Assembly: GCF_001618955.1 (NCBI RefSeq)
Contig: NZ_LVYV01000045.1
Coordinates: 124,001 to 188,000, forward strand
DNA from: Tardiphaga robiniae
GTDB taxonomy: Bacteria; Pseudomonadota; Alphaproteobacteria; Rhizobiales; Xanthobacteraceae
Reading direction: 5' to 3'
Length of the DNA: 64,000 nt
In this document: positions 42,585 through 51,854 of the stretch, piece after piece
Layout of the letters: each line of letters begins with the position of its first letter
How positions within the stretch are numbered: position 1 is the stretch's first letter
The notes under the pieces: generated by a model
Seen by the model: the letters and a program-made list of their open reading frames with translations, nothing else
What the model was told of the DNA's origin: nothing
Database searches by the model: none
Made by a program: the position numbers and the translations under genes

Positions 42585-43652
42585 GTGACCGGCATCCTGG
42601 ACGAACAAGAGCGGACTTTGGCCTTTGCCGAAGTCGCGCTGGGCCAAATCCGATCGCTGCGCCAGACGGCGATTCCGCGTAACTATGAGATCTGGTACGT
42701 CTACGCGACGGGCTACAATTCGGCGCTCAACAAGGTCATCAATGAGACTCTGGCACGCAATGGCCGCCTGACCGAAGCCGACCTCGACCAGATCCACGAC
42801 ACTTATCTCTCACAGATTCGCACCACTGATCGCATCGATCAGGTCGGCGCCCGCGTCATCGGCGAGATCGACGACGTGATGACGCTGATCACCGATGCGC
42901 TCGGCATGACGACGAACTTCAATGCCAGCCTCGATGGTGCCAGCAAGGATTTGTCGCGCGCGCGCGATCCTGCTGCAGTGAAAGCCGTGATCGAGAGTCT
43001 CGTCAAATCCACCCGTGAAGTACACGACACGAACAAGGCGCTGGAAGAGCGGCTACTGTCCTCGAAGAGCGAGGTCTACACGCTGCAACAGAGCCTTGAG
43101 GCGATCCGCGCCGAGAGCCTGACCGATCCCCTCACCGCGCTCGGCAACCGCAAATATTTCGACCGTGCGCTGATGGCGGCAATCGATACCGCGGTGAAAC
43201 GCGGCGAGCCGTTGTCGCTCCTGATGCTCGACATCGATCACTTCAAGTCCTTCAACGACAATTACGGCCATCTCACCGGCGACCAGGTGCTGCGTCTTGT
43301 CGGCCAGTCGCTGAAGCAGACCATCAAGGGCCAGGATATCACCGCGCGCTATGGCGGCGAGGAATTCGGCGTGGTGTTGCCGAACACGCCGCTGCGTCAG
43401 GCGCTCACCGTTGCCGATCACATCCGCCGCGCCGTGATGTCAAAGGAGCTGAAGAAAAAATCGACTGGCGAGATCCTGGGACGCGTTACGGTTTCCGTCG
43501 GCGTCTCGATGCTACAGATCGGCGACGATATGGAATCGCTCATCGGCCGTGCCGATGCCTGTCTCTATGCCGCGAAGCGCAACGGCCGCAACCGCGTGAT
43601 CTGCGAAGTCGATCCGGAATATTCGGCGGAGCTGCAGTTTCAGGTGGCGTGA
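42585..43652 (+). CDS. Diguanylate cyclase (GGDEF)
   Basis: A 355-residue cytosolic protein making cyclic di-GMP. The N-terminal 160 residues are helical with a probable coiled coil (about 130-170: EERLLSSKSEVYTLQQSLEAIRA); the GGDEF domain (about 175-345) has DPLTALGNRKYFD and GGEEF at 257-261, compatible with activity. The usual inhibitory RxxD upstream is KGQD, so product inhibition is probably weakened. No transmembrane segment. Start is a GTG. Confidence 0.92.
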   Translation: MTGILDEQERTLAFAEVALGQIRSLRQTAIPRNYEIWYVYATGYNSALNKVINETLARNGRLTEADLDQIHDTYLSQIRTTDRIDQVGARVIGEIDDVMTLITDALGMTTNFNASLDGASKDLSRARDPAAVKAVIESLVKSTREVHDTNKALEERLLSSKSEVYTLQQSLEAIRAESLTDPLTALGNRKYFDRALMAAIDTAVKRGEPLSLLMLDIDHFKSFNDNYGHLTGDQVLRLVGQSLKQTIKGQDITARYGGEEFGVVLPNTPLRQALTVADHIRRAVMSKELKKKSTGEILGRVTVSVGVSMLQIGDDMESLIGRADACLYAAKRNGRNRVICEVDPEYSAELQFQVA

Positions 43653-43663
43653 TGCCCCACACT

Positions 43664-43770
43664 CTGTCCTCATGGTGGGGAGCGCATCTCGAACCATGAG
43701 CTGGCGCGCCCGCGCCTGTGGCTGAGCCTTCGAGACACCGCGCAAGCGCGCGGCTCCTCAGGATGAGGAC
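43664..43770. repeat. Dispersed palindromic repeat at the end of the TfoX gene
   Basis: Two nested inverted parts: CCTCATGG...CCATGAG (about 43669-43700) and GAGCC...GGCTCCTCAGGATGAGG (about 43724-43769), with CGCGCAAGCGCG in the second loop. It is of the kind repeated many times between Bradyrhizobium and Rhodopseudomonas genes. Its right end overlaps the last codons and stop of the TfoX-like gene. Confidence 0.7.
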
Positions 43771-44204
43771 TTGCGCTTCTTTGCGGCTTTACTCACTGTC
43801 TTGCTGGCGACCTTCTTGACCGCAACCTTCTTCACGACCTTCACGGTCGTCGCTTTCTTCGCCGTCCGCTTCTTGCTTGCCTTCGCCAGCGATGCACGGA
43901 TCGCTGCGGCATGGGCGACCCTCGCCCATTCGGTGACTTCATCGGGATCGTCATAGAGCCGCTCCGGCAGTTGCCAGTAAGATCCGATCATCCGCAGCTT
44001 GCCGCGCATCTCATATTGAAAACACTGCGAGCCCTCGCTTTCGAAGCGCGGGATCGAGTTCTCATCGGCACGCAGATAGACCGCGCCGCGCAGCACCAGC
44101 GCGAAGTTGATGCCATCGGCGGAAATGCCGAAGCCGGAAAACATCCGGCGGATCGTCACCGGGCCAAAGCCGGCGAAAAGTTCGGAGAGAAATTCGCGGT
44201 CCAT
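43758..44204 (-). CDS. TfoX N-terminal domain protein with histone-H1-like tail
   Basis: A 148-residue protein in two parts. Residues 1-95 form a TfoX N-terminal domain (FGPVTIRRMFSGFGIS, then RMIGSYWQLPERLYDDPDEVTEWARVA). From about residue 107 the chain becomes a Lys/Ala/Val-rich tail (KKVAVKKVASKTVSKAAKK) like bacterial H1 homologues, ending in Ser-Ser-Ser. The tail should bind DNA or RNA through charge. The TfoX domain is a competence regulator module in Haemophilus, but single-domain versions are of unknown role. The stop codon lies in a dispersed repeat. Confidence 0.8.
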   Translation of the reverse strand: MDREFLSELFAGFGPVTIRRMFSGFGISADGINFALVLRGAVYLRADENSIPRFESEGSQCFQYEMRGKLRMIGSYWQLPERLYDDPDEVTEWARVAHAAAIRASLAKASKKRTAKKATTVKVVKKVAVKKVASKTVSKAAKKRKSSS

Positions 44205-44271
44205 GGACGAAGTGTAGGATGGTCGCGAACCGGGTCAACACGGAAGCGGCTTGCACACCGACCTCTCCCCA

Positions 44272-44384
44272 CGTCATGGCCGGGCTTGACCCGGCCATCC
44301 AACTTCGCTCCGTGCAACACCAAAAGATGGATGCCCGGGTCGTCTAGGCGAAGCCGCGCTTCGCGCTTTGCCCGGGCACGACAG
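44272..44384. repeat. Dispersed palindromic repeat
   Basis: GTCATGGCCGGGCTT...CCCGGCC and GATGCCCGGGT...CCCGGGCACGAC palindromes separated by about 45 bases. This CGGGCTTGACCCGG/CCCGGGC arrangement is a well-known type of intergenic repeat in Bradyrhizobiaceae. It lies between the TfoX-like gene and sufA; no gene is seen in these 200 bases. Confidence 0.65.
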
Positions 44385-44417
44385 CGTTTTAAATTGAGAG
44401 ATCGAAGGCTAACGCCC

Positions 44418-44828
44418 TCAGCCGTCGATCTTCGCCGGCGTCAGTTGCACGGACTCGCCGCAGCCGCAGGCCGAGATCTGGTTCGGGTTGTTGAACACGA
44501 ACTGGGCTTGCATGCGGTCGGTCTTGTAATCCATCTCGGTGCCGAGCAGGAACAACACGGCCTTGGGATCGACCAGGATCTTGACGCCCTTATCCTCGAC
44601 GATTTCGTCGGTCGGCTTGATGTCGTGGGCATATTCGACAGTGTAGGACTGGCCGGCACAGCCGCCGTTCTTGATACCGACGCGCAGGCCGACGATTTCG
44701 GAATCGGCGCGCTGGGTCAGATCCCGGATCCGCGTTGCGGCAGCCTCGGTCAGGCGCATCACCTGCGGACGGGGGCGCGGCTTCGGCTTGGCAGCCGGTA
44801 TGGTCGGGTTCGGTATCATCTCAGTCAT
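44418..44828 (-). CDS. sufA: A-type iron-sulfur carrier (SufA/ErpA/IscA family)
   Basis: A 136-residue HesB-like carrier passing [4Fe-4S] or [2Fe-2S] clusters from the SufBCD scaffold to apoproteins. The three ligand cysteines are in IKNGGCAGQSY and SACGCGESV. The N-terminal Pro/Lys-rich tail (about 22 residues) precedes the domain at VMRLTEAAATRI. Last gene of the suf operon, 63 bases after sufT. Confidence 0.93.
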   Translation of the reverse strand: MTEMIPNPTIPAAKPKPRPRPQVMRLTEAAATRIRDLTQRADSEIVGLRVGIKNGGCAGQSYTVEYAHDIKPTDEIVEDKGVKILVDPKAVLFLLGTEMDYKTDRMQAQFVFNNPNQISACGCGESVQLTPAKIDG

Positions 44829-44891
44829 GTGTTCAGTCCCTTCGGCGGTTCAAGGCCGCCATCGGCGTATTCAGCAAACCAGACGCAACCA

Positions 44892-45293
44892 TCACCACAT
44901 ATTCAGAACGAGACGAGCCTCGTCGGTCATCCGATCCGGTGTCCAGGTCGGCTCCCAGACGATCTCGACCTTGACCAGACCGACGCCGGGTACGCTGGCC
45001 ACGGCGTTCTCCACCATGGTCGGAAGCTCTTCGGCCGCCGGACAGTTCGGCGTCGTCAGCGTCATCTCGACCTGGACGGAGCGATCGTCCTTGATGTCCA
45101 CCTTGTAAATCAGGCCGAGCTCGTAGATATCCGCGGGGATTTCCGGGTCGAACACGGTCTTCAATGCAGCGACGATCTCGGTGCCCAGGCGTTCGGTTTC
45201 GGCGGGATCGAGCGCCGAAGTGGTCTGTATGTGAGCGGGCTTCTCAGCCTCGGGGGTGGCGTCCGGCGTTTTGGCTTCTGCAATGTCACTCAT
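44892..45293 (-). CDS. sufT: SUF-system Fe-S assembly protein SufT (MIP18 family)
   Basis: A 133-residue MIP18/DUF59 protein. The core (about 30-130) has FDPEIPADIYELGLIY and LTTPNCPAAEELP with the conserved Cys. SufT helps maturation of Fe-S enzymes downstream of SufBCD. Its ATGA overlap with sufS (45290-45293) shows translational coupling. Confidence 0.92.
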   Translation of the reverse strand: MSDIAEAKTPDATPEAEKPAHIQTTSALDPAETERLGTEIVAALKTVFDPEIPADIYELGLIYKVDIKDDRSVQVEMTLTTPNCPAAEELPTMVENAVASVPGVGLVKVEIVWEPTWTPDRMTDEARLVLNMW

Positions 45294-46537
45294 GCAAACA
45301 ACTCCCGTGCCTTGATCAGCGCCTGTGCGAGGTGGTCGACCTCCTCGCGGGTATTATACATTCCGAATGATGCACGGCACGTGGCCGTGACATTGAATCG
45401 CTCCAGAAGCGGCATCACGCAGTGGGTTCCCGCGCGGACAGCGACGCCCTGCCGGTCGATCACGGTCGCCACGTCATGGGCGTGAGCGCCTTTCAGTTCG
45501 AACGAAATCACCGGGCCCTTGTTCTTGGCAGTGCCGATGATACGCAGCGAATTGATCTCGCGCAGCCGGTCCTGTGCATAGGCCAACAGGTCGTGCTCAT
45601 GGGCGGCAATCCGCTCCTTGCCGATCGAATTGACGTAATCGATGGCAGCGCCGAGGCCGATGGCCTCGACGATGGCCGGCGTGCCGGCCTCGAACTTGTG
45701 CGGCGGATCGCCATAGGTGACCCACTCCTTAGCCACTTCGCGGATCATCTCGCCGCCGCCGGCATAGGGCCGCATCGCGACCAGGCGGTCATATTTGCCA
45801 TACAGCACGCCGATGCCGGTCGGTCCGTACAGCTTGTGGCCGGTGAAGATGTAGAAGTCGGCGTCGATGTCCTGCACGTCAACCGGCATGTGCACGGCGG
45901 CCTGGCTACCATCCACCACGACAGGAATGCCGCGCGCATGCGCGAGCTTCACCACGTCCTTGACCGGAACCAGCGTGCCCAGCGCATTGGACATCTGGGT
46001 GATGGCAACGATCTTGGTGCGGTCGGTCAGCAGTTTCTCGAACTCGTCGATCAGGAAGTTGCCTTCGTCATCGACCGGTGCCCACTTGATGACGGCGCCC
46101 TGGCGCTCGCGCAGGAAGTGCCACGGCACGATGTTGGAATGGTGCTCCATGATCGAGAGCACGATTTCATCGCCGGCCTTGATGTTCTCGCCACCCCATG
46201 CTGCCGCGACGGCATTCAGCGCATCGGTGGCATTGCGGGTGAAGATGATTTCCTCGGGGCGCCTGGCGTTGAGGAAATGCTGCACCTTGATGCGCGCGCC
46301 CTCATAGGCCTCGGTCGCCGCATTGGCGAGGTAATGCAGCCCGCGATGCACATTGGCATATTCGGACTTGTAAGCCTCGGTCATGCGATCCAGCACGGCA
46401 TACGGCTTCTGAGCCGATGCCGCGTTGTCGAGATAGACCAGCGGCTTGCCATAGACCTTCATCTCGAGCGCCGGAAAATCCTCGCGGACGCGAGCGACGT
46501 CGTATGACCCGTTCGAGACCGCGGGATGCAATTTCAT
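45290..46537 (-). CDS. sufS: Cysteine desulfurase SufS
   Basis: A 415-residue class V PLP enzyme taking sulfur from cysteine for cluster assembly. PLP lysine is in FTGHKLYGPTGIGVLYG; TRNATDALN and MEHHSNIVPW are typical group II features. The catalytic cysteine lies late in the chain (VMPLLERFNVTATCRASF). No SufE is encoded here, so its sulfur acceptor is unlinked or absent. Overlaps sufD by four bases. Confidence 0.95.
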   Translation of the reverse strand: MKLHPAVSNGSYDVARVREDFPALEMKVYGKPLVYLDNAASAQKPYAVLDRMTEAYKSEYANVHRGLHYLANAATEAYEGARIKVQHFLNARRPEEIIFTRNATDALNAVAAAWGGENIKAGDEIVLSIMEHHSNIVPWHFLRERQGAVIKWAPVDDEGNFLIDEFEKLLTDRTKIVAITQMSNALGTLVPVKDVVKLAHARGIPVVVDGSQAAVHMPVDVQDIDADFYIFTGHKLYGPTGIGVLYGKYDRLVAMRPYAGGGEMIREVAKEWVTYGDPPHKFEAGTPAIVEAIGLGAAIDYVNSIGKERIAAHEHDLLAYAQDRLREINSLRIIGTAKNKGPVISFELKGAHAHDVATVIDRQGVAVRAGTHCVMPLLERFNVTATCRASFGMYNTREEVDHLAQALIKARELFA

Positions 46538-47853
46538 GCGCGCGACTCCAACCAGCGCTCCGCAGCCGATATCGCGACGTCGCGCAGATCGTCATTCACG
46601 ATCGACTCCAGCGCTTCACCAACGAATGCCTGGATCAGCAGCGCCTGTGCCGCCTTCTCCGGCAGGCCGCGAGCCCGCAGATAGAACAGCAAGCTGTCAT
46701 CCAGCGCGCCGATGGTCGCGCCGTGGCCGCACTGCACGTCGTCAGCGAAGATCTCGAGCTCGGGCTTGTTGTCGATCTCGGCCTCGTCGGACAGCAGCAG
46801 CGCCCGCGACATCATCTTGCCGTCGGTCTTCTGCGCGATCTGATGGACGTTGATGCGGCCCTGGAACACCGAATGCGCGCGATCATCAAGCACGGCGCGG
46901 AACAGCTCACGGCTGAAGCAATTCGGCGCCGCATGATCGATCACGAAGGTGCAGTCGCCATGCTGCTTGTCGCGCAGCAGGTGGACGCTGTTGGTCGACA
47001 GCTCCGAATCCACGCCAGCCATCGTGATGAAGCTCTGATAGCGGCTGACACCACCGCCGGTAGTGAGGCTGAAGGTGTTGAACTTGGTGCGCGCACCGAC
47101 CGTGACGATAGCCGTTGCGATATTCGCGGCATCGCCGGCATCTTCCATCACGCGCACATGTTGCAGATCGGAATCGTCGCCGATCCAGATCACCACGGCA
47201 TCATGGGCCTGATACGCCTTCGCGGCCTCTGTTGCCACGAAGCTCTCCACCAGCGTCACACGCGCACGATTACCGATGCGCACCAGCGACCGCGTAAATG
47301 CGGCCACGCTCGGGCGCGTTGCGACATGAACGACGTGCAGCGGCCTGGCCGGAGCGGCATCGTCCGCGATATCGATCAGCATGCCATCGGTCGCAAAGGC
47401 GGCATTCAGCGCGATCATCGGATCGACAATACGCGAGCGCAGCAGGTCGGCGCGCGTCGCGCTGGTCGCGTCATCGAGCATGGCGCTGAGCGCATGCACC
47501 GTGACGCCGCCGCCCGATGTCAGATCGGAAAGGCCTGCCGCGAACACGCCGTCCACGATAACCAGCTTCTGCGTATCGCCCGTGCCAAGCCCCTCGACCA
47601 GTCTGGCGGCCTGGGCCAGCGCGGGCTGATCAGGCGCCGGCGCAAGCGGCGCCACGTCGCGCAGCAGATTGCGCAGGTCGGTATATTTCCATTCTTCGAT
47701 GCGCCGGGTCGGCAAACCCGTGCGCGCGAAATCGTCGAACGCCTGCTGGCGCGTTTCGGCCACCGTGCCGACGCCCGGCAGTCGGCCCCGTGCGGCGGCG
47801 AATGTGCCGTCCAGCGCCGCGCCCGTTGTCGTCTTTGCGAGAGCTACATTCAT
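46534..47853 (-). CDS. sufD: Fe-S cluster assembly scaffold component SufD
   Basis: A 439-residue member of the SufB/SufD beta-helix family, forming SufBC2D. The C-terminal region (about 310-420) has QINVHQIAQKTDGKMMSRALLLSDEAEIDNKPELEIFADDVQCGHGATIGALD, with the cysteine and histidine of the scaffold interface. Eleven bases separate it from sufC. Confidence 0.95.
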   Translation of the reverse strand: MNVALAKTTTGAALDGTFAAARGRLPGVGTVAETRQQAFDDFARTGLPTRRIEEWKYTDLRNLLRDVAPLAPAPDQPALAQAARLVEGLGTGDTQKLVIVDGVFAAGLSDLTSGGGVTVHALSAMLDDATSATRADLLRSRIVDPMIALNAAFATDGMLIDIADDAAPARPLHVVHVATRPSVAAFTRSLVRIGNRARVTLVESFVATEAAKAYQAHDAVVIWIGDDSDLQHVRVMEDAGDAANIATAIVTVGARTKFNTFSLTTGGGVSRYQSFITMAGVDSELSTNSVHLLRDKQHGDCTFVIDHAAPNCFSRELFRAVLDDRAHSVFQGRINVHQIAQKTDGKMMSRALLLSDEAEIDNKPELEIFADDVQCGHGATIGALDDSLLFYLRARGLPEKAAQALLIQAFVGEALESIVNDDLRDVAISAAERWLESRA

Positions 47854-47864
47854 GATTGTCTCAC

Positions 47865-48623
47865 TCAGGCCGCCACTTCTTCATACTGCGCGTAGCCGGT
47901 CGCCTCGAGTTCGAGCGCCAGTTCCTTGCCGCCCGATTTCACGACGCGGCCATTCGACATCACGTGGACGTGGTCCGGTATGATGTAGTTCAGCAAGCGC
48001 TGGTAATGGGTGATCACCACCATGGCGCGGTCCGGCGAACGCAACGCATTGACGCCGTCGGCGGCGATGCGCAGCGCGTCGATGTCCAGACCGGAGTCCA
48101 TCTCGTCGAGAATGCACAGGCTCGGCTGGAACAGCGCCATCTGCAGCACTTCGTTGCGCTTCTTCTCACCGCCGGAGAATCCGACATTGACGCCGCGCTT
48201 CAGCATATCCATCGGGATGTTCAGCGAAGCAGCAACTTCGCGAACCTTCCTGAGGAAGTCCGGCACCAGATATTCGGATTCGCCGCGCGCCTTGCGCTGC
48301 GCATTCACCGCTGTGCGTAGGAAGTTCATCGTGGTCACGCCGGGAATTTCCACGGGATACTGGAACGCCAGGAACACGCCCTTGGCGGCGCGCTCGTCGG
48401 GATCCATCTCCAGCAAGTCTTCGCCCTTGAACAGGATCTCGCCGCCGGTCACCTCATAACCGGGCTTGCCGGCGATGACGTGGCTAAGCGTGGATTTGCC
48501 CGAACCATTCGGTCCCATGATGGCATGCACTTCGCCGCCATTCACGGTCATCGTCAGCCCATGGAGAATCTCGCGATCCTCGACACGAACCTGCAGGTCT
48601 TTCACTTCAAGCAATGCGGTCAT
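47865..48623 (-). CDS. sufC: Fe-S cluster assembly ATPase SufC
   Basis: A 252-residue ABC-type ATPase powering SufB-SufD rearrangement. Walker A is GPNGSGKSTL (about 37-46), the signature FSGGEKKRNEVLQ, and Walker B ILDEMDSGLD, followed by the H-loop VITHY. No membrane domain; soluble. It lies 155 bases after sufB; that gap has a GCTCGCC...GGCGAGC hairpin (about 48688-48707) and no gene. Confidence 0.97.
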   Translation of the reverse strand: MTALLEVKDLQVRVEDREILHGLTMTVNGGEVHAIMGPNGSGKSTLSHVIAGKPGYEVTGGEILFKGEDLLEMDPDERAAKGVFLAFQYPVEIPGVTTMNFLRTAVNAQRKARGESEYLVPDFLRKVREVAASLNIPMDMLKRGVNVGFSGGEKKRNEVLQMALFQPSLCILDEMDSGLDIDALRIAADGVNALRSPDRAMVVITHYQRLLNYIIPDHVHVMSNGRVVKSGGKELALELEATGYAQYEEVAA

Positions 48624-48778
48624 CAGTCTCTATCCTTTGATCATCATCGTCACCCTCGCCTAAACGCACTCGGGTTCAGGCAGGAGTGCTCGCCATTCGC
48701 GGCGAGCCTCTAAGGATGGCTTTCAATTTTTCCGACATCCTGGAAGCGCCGCTGTGCGGGCATCCGCGATGGCGGGAC

Positions 48779-50260
48779 TTAGCCCACCGATCCCTCAAGC
48801 GAGATCGAAATCAGCTTCTGCGCTTCCACTGCGAATTCCATCGGCAGTTGCTGCAACACGTCCTTCACAAAACCATTGACCACGAGGCCAACAGCTTCTT
48901 CCTGTGACAGGCCACGCTGGACGCAATAGAACAGCACGTCTTCAGAGATCTTCGACGTCGTTGCTTCGTGCTCGAACAATGTCGAAGAATTCTTCGCCTC
49001 GATATACGGCACCGTATGCGCGCCGCACTGATCGCCGATCAGGAGCGAGTCACAGGCCGTGAAGTTACGGGCATTCGTCGCCTTGCGATGCGCGGTGACG
49101 AGGCCGCGATAGGTGTTCTGCGACTTGCCGGCCGCGATACCCTTGGAAATGATCCGGCTCGTCGTGTTCTTTCCGAGATGGATCATCTTGGTGCCGCTAT
49201 CGACCTGCTGATAGCCGTTCGAAATCGCGATCGAATAGAATTCACCGCGCGAATTGTCGCCGCGCAGGATGCAGCTCGGATATTTCCAGGTGATGGCGGA
49301 GCCGGTCTCGACCTGGGTCCAGGAAATCTTCGAGCGGTCGCCGCGGCAGTCACCACGCTTGGTGACGAAATTGTAGATGCCGCCCTTGCCTTCGGAATTG
49401 CCGGGGTACCAGTTCTGCACCGTCGAATACTTGATCTCGGCATCGTCATGGGTGACGAGCTCGACGACAGCCGCATGGAGCTGATTCTCGTCGCGCTGCG
49501 GCGCCGTGCAGCCTTCGAGATAGCTGACATAAGCGCCCTTGTCGGCAATGATCAGCGTTCGTTCGAACTGGCCGGTATTGCGCTCATTGATGCGGAAATA
49601 GGTCGACAGCTCCATCGGGCAACGCACGCCCGGCGGCACATAGACGAACGAGCCGTCGGAGAACACGGCCGAGTTCAGCGTGGCGTAGAAGTTGTCGGAG
49701 GTCGGCACGACCGTGCCGAGATACTGCTTCACCAGTTCGGGATGTTCGCGGATGGCTTCCGAGATCGGCATGAAGATCACGCCGGCCTGCTTCAGTTCCT
49801 TCTGGAACGTGGTTGCGACCGACACCGAATCGAACACGGCGTCGACGGCAATCCTGCGCTCACCCTCGGGACGCACGACGCCTTCCAGCGCCTCGATCTC
49901 GCGCAGGGGAATGCCGAGCTTCTTGTAGGTCTCGAGAATTTCGGGATCGATCTCGTCGATCGAGCCAATGGTCTTCTTCGGCTTCGGCGCCGAATAGTAA
50001 TAGAGATCCTGGAAGTCGATCTTCGGATATTCGACCCGCGCCCACTTCGGCTCTTCCATGGTCAGCCAGCGGCGATACGCCTCAAGACGCCATTCCAGCA
50101 TCCATGCCGGCTCGTTCTTCTTGGCGGAGATGTAACGGACGGTGTCTTCGGAAAGGCCCTTCGGGGCCTTCTCGGATTCGATGATGGTCTCGAATCCATA
50201 ACGATATTGATCAACGTCGATCTGGCGAACCCGATCGACGGTTTCTTGTACGGCAGCCAT
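48779..50260 (-). CDS. sufB: Fe-S cluster assembly scaffold SufB
   Basis: A 493-residue scaffold subunit on which clusters are built. The Pfam-type UPF0051 core (about 150-460) includes [41 protein letters not shown] and [17 protein letters not shown], the last with the cysteine implicated in cluster binding. The start ATG at 50260 ([11 protein letters not shown]) was preferred to one eight codons earlier; a GAGGATAA ribosome region precedes it. Confidence 0.97.
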   Translation of the reverse strand: MAAVQETVDRVRQIDVDQYRYGFETIIESEKAPKGLSEDTVRYISAKKNEPAWMLEWRLEAYRRWLTMEEPKWARVEYPKIDFQDLYYYSAPKPKKTIGSIDEIDPEILETYKKLGIPLREIEALEGVVRPEGERRIAVDAVFDSVSVATTFQKELKQAGVIFMPISEAIREHPELVKQYLGTVVPTSDNFYATLNSAVFSDGSFVYVPPGVRCPMELSTYFRINERNTGQFERTLIIADKGAYVSYLEGCTAPQRDENQLHAAVVELVTHDDAEIKYSTVQNWYPGNSEGKGGIYNFVTKRGDCRGDRSKISWTQVETGSAITWKYPSCILRGDNSRGEFYSIAISNGYQQVDSGTKMIHLGKNTTSRIISKGIAAGKSQNTYRGLVTAHRKATNARNFTACDSLLIGDQCGAHTVPYIEAKNSSTLFEHEATTSKISEDVLFYCVQRGLSQEEAVGLVVNGFVKDVLQQLPMEFAVEAQKLISISLEGSVG

Positions 50261-50368
50261 TTTATCCTCCGCTCGCGGTTTCAAGGACCGCGGTGGATCA
50301 ATCCAGAAACGTGAAACTCAAAGCTTGTCGGGGTTCTTTACGATGTTCCCGCGGGGAAATCACCCCTC

Positions 50369-51577
50369 TTAGAACCGTTCAAGCTGTGTTTCGTCGCTAT
50401 GTTTAAGTAGTGTACCCGAGAGCTTTCGCCAAGCCTCCAGGCAACGATCGACGTCCGCTTCAGTGGTCGACCAGCCCAGACTGAGACGCACGGCACCCTG
50501 GGTCAGCTCCGGCCCGAAACCCATGGCTTCCAGCACGTGCGACGGCTGCACCTTACCAGAGGAACAGGCCGATCCCGACGATACCGCGATACCTTCGAGA
50601 TCAAATCCAATCACGGCGGTCTCCGCGCGCAATCCGGGGGCGCCGAACAGGACCGTATTGGGCAGACGTGGCACATCCTGGGCGAACACAAGTCCGTTGC
50701 TGGATTGCCGCAAGCCTGCCTCAAGCCGCTGACGCAGTTTTTCGACCCGTTTCATGCCATCAAGCGACGCCATGGCGGCCGTCACGGCGGCACCGAAGCC
50801 GGCGATTCCGGGCACATTCTCGGTTCCCGCCCGACGCCCCAGTTCCTGCCCGCCACCGCGAAGCAGTGGATCAAGCCCGGCGACACCATTGGCTAGGACC
50901 AGCGCGCCAATGCCCTTCGGGCCGCCGATCTTGTGCGCAGAAATTGATAGAAGATCAGCCTGTAATAATTTGATATCTATCGATATCTTTCCGAGCGCTT
51001 GTACCGCGTCGACATGCAGCAAGCCGCCGGCGTCATGCACGATGCCCGCAAGCTCAGGAATCGGTTGAAGGGCGCCGGTTTCATTATTGGCCAGCATCAC
51101 GGAAACCAGCACCGGTTCCCCACCCGCCAGGAGCACCCGCAACTCATCCGGTTTCACGACGCCATCGCGGTCCACGCCCAGCACCTGAAGGTCTCCCGCG
51201 GCGAAGCGTCCGCCCGCCAGCACCGAGGCGTGCTCCACCGCGGATACGATCAGCCGCCGCGCGGGCACGCCCGGCTTGCGCACCAACCCCGGCGTCAGCG
51301 CCAGCACATTGGCTTCGGTTCCGCCCGAGGTGAATACGACGTTTCGCGAATCTGCGCCCAAGGCGCCTGCGACCGCCGCACGGGCGTCCTCGACGATCCG
51401 GCGGGCCTGACGGCCCTCGGTATGAACCGATGACGGGTTACCAGCCAAATCCCATGCGGCCACCATCGCGGCTCGCGCTTCCGGGCGCAGCGGTGTTGTC
51501 GCATTCCAGTCGAGATAGACCCGGTCTTTTGCCAATTTTGCTGTACCTTGAAGGACTTGGAGCATCGATGGCAGCAT
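50369..51577 (-). CDS. iscS: Cysteine desulfurase (IscS/NifS type)
   Basis: A 402-residue class V aminotransferase-fold enzyme, the first gene of the suf operon. PLP lysine is in SAHKIGGPKGIGAL; the catalytic cysteine loop is SSGSACSSGKV, the longer mobile loop of group I (IscS/NifS) desulfurases, unlike SufS. A second start four codons later is possible. Two desulfurases of different groups in a single suf operon is the usual arrangement in Hyphomicrobiales. Confidence 0.93.
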   Translation of the reverse strand: MLPSMLQVLQGTAKLAKDRVYLDWNATTPLRPEARAAMVAAWDLAGNPSSVHTEGRQARRIVEDARAAVAGALGADSRNVVFTSGGTEANVLALTPGLVRKPGVPARRLIVSAVEHASVLAGGRFAAGDLQVLGVDRDGVVKPDELRVLLAGGEPVLVSVMLANNETGALQPIPELAGIVHDAGGLLHVDAVQALGKISIDIKLLQADLLSISAHKIGGPKGIGALVLANGVAGLDPLLRGGGQELGRRAGTENVPGIAGFGAAVTAAMASLDGMKRVEKLRQRLEAGLRQSSNGLVFAQDVPRLPNTVLFGAPGLRAETAVIGFDLEGIAVSSGSACSSGKVQPSHVLEAMGFGPELTQGAVRLSLGWSTTEADVDRCLEAWRKLSGTLLKHSDETQLERF

Positions 51578-51854
51578 CGAACATCATCCCAGTGCTGCGC
51601 GCCGTCACTCTTAGCCCAATTGCTCGTCGAATGCGCCCGCGGCAACGCATGTCACGGCCGCCGACACGTTCAATATGCTTGCTTTTCGCCCCTGCGCTCA
51701 TGGTAGAACGCGGCCTCAACTTCACCCGGTGCCGCCCGCCATCAACCTGACGGTGCCCGATCGCCCTTTTCCTCGCAGGGTCCCCTCCGAGCATTCTCGC
51801 CGAGCCCTGCGCAAAACCGGCTGATCACGCCAAGAACGGGACCTAAGGATCACT

